Below are positions 5,643-6,976 of a stretch of 6,976 nt of DNA, piece by piece (positions within the stretch are counted from its first letter, which is position 1; each line of letters opens with the position of its first letter). Below the pieces are notes generated by a model. The model was given only the letters and a program-made list of their open reading frames with translations. It had not been told where the DNA came from and did no database searches. Made by a program: the position numbers and the translations under genes. The DNA lies in assembly GCA_945903675.1 (NCBI GenBank), contig CAMDOP010000172.1, positions 1 to 6,976 on the forward strand, written 5' to 3'. Source of the DNA: Crenothrix polyspora. GTDB taxonomy: Bacteria > Pseudomonadota > Gammaproteobacteria > Methylococcales > Methylomonadaceae.

Positions 5643-6976
5643 TACCCTAAACTAGTTTCCAATACACGCCATACTAAGTCTTCAAAATCAATACCTGCTT
5701 GCTTAGCCGCCATTGGCACCAAGCTATGATCAGTCATCCCAGGCACCGTATTTATTTCAATTAATTGATATTGTCCAGTATCATCTATAAACACATCGAC
5801 CCTTGCCCATCCCTCAACACCTAAGACTTTGCTAGATTTAACCGCTAACGCTCTCAAAAATGTCTCTTGCTCCTCATTCAAACCTGAAGGGCAATGATAT
5901 TGAGTTGTTGTTGCATTATATTTTGCTTCATAATCATAAAATGCGTTCGGTGTTTCTAAGCGGATGACAGGCAATGCTTCACCATTTAATAAAGCGACCG
6001 TATACTCCTTACCTGTAACCCAACTTTCTGCATAAACATCACAGTTGTAAGCTAATGCGTCCTGTAAAGCCTTATGTAATTCATTACGTGAATTAGCTTT
6101 ACTCATTCCTATGCTAGATCCTTCTTGAGCAGGTTTAACAATCACTGGAAAGCCTAACTTTTCTATACAGGCATCCAAATCGTTCTCACTCTGCAATAAA
6201 AACCACTTAGGGGTAATTAATCCAAAGCCCTTCCAACATAATTTGGTACGAAGCTTATCCATCGTTAATGCAGAGGCCATAACACCACTACCGGTATAAG
6301 GTATCCCCATTACTTGCAGAACACCTTGTAATACCCCATCTTCACCGCCTCGGCCATGAATAATATTAAATACTCTATCTATTTTTATTCCAGCTAATGC
6401 ATCTATTACACTGCCAGTAACATCAATAGCTATCGCATCGATTCCCTTAAGCTTTAAGGCCTCATAAACAGCCGCGCCACTTTTTAATGAAACGGGTCTC
6501 TCTGCAGCTGCACCACCCATCAATACAGCAACACGACCAAATTTTTCAGGATTATGCAGGGCGTTATGAGTTTTCAAATCTTTCACTCGCTCACCTACCA
6601 TACAAACTTCTGTTTGCAATTCAACACCTAGCTTTTCCTTAACTTGTTTTTGGACAAAATAGATTAAATCTTCAATATCTGCTGCGCTGGCATTACCTGT
6701 ATTAACTATAAAATTAGCATGTTTCTCAGATACGCTAGCTCCACCTATTGCAAAGCCTTTCAAACCGGCCGTCTCAATTAGCCTTGCTGCATAATCACCT
6801 TCAGGATTTTTAAAAACTGAACCACAGCTTGGTTGATTAGTGGGCTGAGTATTAGCTCGATGCTCTAACAATGATTTTATTTTTTTCTGACTTGTTGTTG
6901 TATCACCAGGTTGCAATTGTAATTGGCAACTTAAAAACCATTCTTGACTCTGACTTTGCACAGAACGATAACTAAC
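5642..6976 (-). CDS. murB-ddl: MurB (C-terminal part) fused in frame to D-alanine--D-alanine ligase
   Basis: The frame is open at the right edge and carries 444 residues before TAA at 5642. Residues 1-128 are the C-terminal part of MurB, the FAD enzyme that reduces UDP-GlcNAc-enolpyruvate to UDP-MurNAc. They include SYRSV (2-6), CGSVFKNPEG (51-60, with the Ser of the catalytic proton donor), GLKGFAIGGASVSEKHANF (71-89) and a terminal TEV whose Glu (123) matches the second catalytic acid. The FAD domain lies outside the window. Residues 146-444 are a complete Ddl, which joins two D-Ala with ATP: GGAAAERPVSLKSG (154-167, with the substrate-binding Glu159), HGRGGEDG (207-214), KPAQEGSSIGM (281-291), YDYEAKY (347-353) and LIEINTVPGMTDHSL (405-419). 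There is no stop between the two parts, so this is either a genuine fusion or the result of a sequencing error. The linker is about 17 residues. An internal start for Ddl alone at ATG 6601 or GTG 6586 is possible. The ligase end is coupled to ftsQ. Confidence 0.93.
   Translation of the reverse strand, partial: VSYRSVQSQSQEWFLSCQLQLQPGDTTTSQKKIKSLLEHRANTQPTNQPSCGSVFKNPEGDYAARLIETAGLKGFAIGGASVSEKHANFIVNTGNASAADIEDLIYFVQKQVKEKLGVELQTEVCMVGERVKDLKTHNALHNPEKFGRVAVLMGGAAAERPVSLKSGAAVYEALKLKGIDAIAIDVTGSVIDALAGIKIDRVFNIIHGRGGEDGVLQGVLQVMGIPYTGSGVMASALTMDKLRTKLCWKGFGLITPKWFLLQSENDLDACIEKLGFPVIVKPAQEGSSIGMSKANSRNELHKALQDALAYNCDVYAESWVTGKEYTVALLNGEALPVIRLETPNAFYDYEAKYNATTTQYHCPSGLNEEQETFLRALAVKSSKVLGVEGWARVDVFIDDTGQYQLIEINTVPGMTDHSLVPMAAKQAGIDFEDLVWRVLETSLG

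Noticed and set aside
6959..6961. GTG at 6961 as the start of the murB-ddl protein
   Set aside because: The frame continues upstream to the window edge with MurB residues (SYRS), so the real start is outside the window.

Overview
The window looks like chromosomal DNA of a fairly AT-rich gammaproteobacterium. The evidence is the gene order (murB, ddl, ftsQ, ftsA, ftsZ), an FtsZ tail ending in LDYLDIPAFLRRQ, a Pseudomonas-like DdlB entry sequence (FGRVAVLMGG) and an FtsA with a C-terminal amphipathic membrane anchor. I cannot fix the genus. An aquatic lineage such as the Methylococcales is possible, but that is only a guess. All convincing genes lie on the minus strand, so transcription runs from high to low coordinates.

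Right part (6976 to 2422): this is the distal half of the division and cell wall (dcw) cluster. A reading frame enters from the right edge encoding the C-terminal part of MurB (UDP-N-acetylenolpyruvoylglucosamine reductase). It continues without a stop into a complete D-alanine--D-alanine ligase, giving an apparent MurB-Ddl fusion. ftsQ overlaps its stop by one base (TAATG). ftsA follows after 2 bases and ftsZ after 33 bases with a strong ribosome binding site. MurB and Ddl make peptidoglycan precursor. FtsQ, FtsA and FtsZ build the divisome at the inner membrane: FtsZ is the polymer, FtsA its membrane tether, and FtsQ the periplasmic connector. A strong intrinsic terminator (2364-2410) closes the operon.

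Middle part (1655 to 2421): there is no convincing protein gene here. Just past the terminator lies a strictly 41-bp-periodic tandem array (about 1954-2334, nine full units and a partial one) that shows two sequence sub-families. On the minus strand every unit starts with ATG and every junction reads TAATG, so the array can be read as a chain of 13-residue micro-ORFs with overlapping stops and starts. The substitutions do not look like those of a conserved protein, so this may be coincidence. Between the array and the next gene are a weak 36-codon ORF and a perfect 9-bp inverted repeat lying in the spacer of a possible promoter.

Left part (1 to 1654): the N-terminal 551 residues of a large protein run off the left edge. 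It is helical and repeat-like, with a segment (about 483-545) that I recall from the accessory region of very large bacterial SNF2-type DEAD/DEAH helicases. The helicase core itself would lie outside the window. lpxC, which often follows ftsZ in gammaproteobacteria, is not found here. The array and the large gene occupy its place, which suggests a rearrangement boundary after ftsZ.
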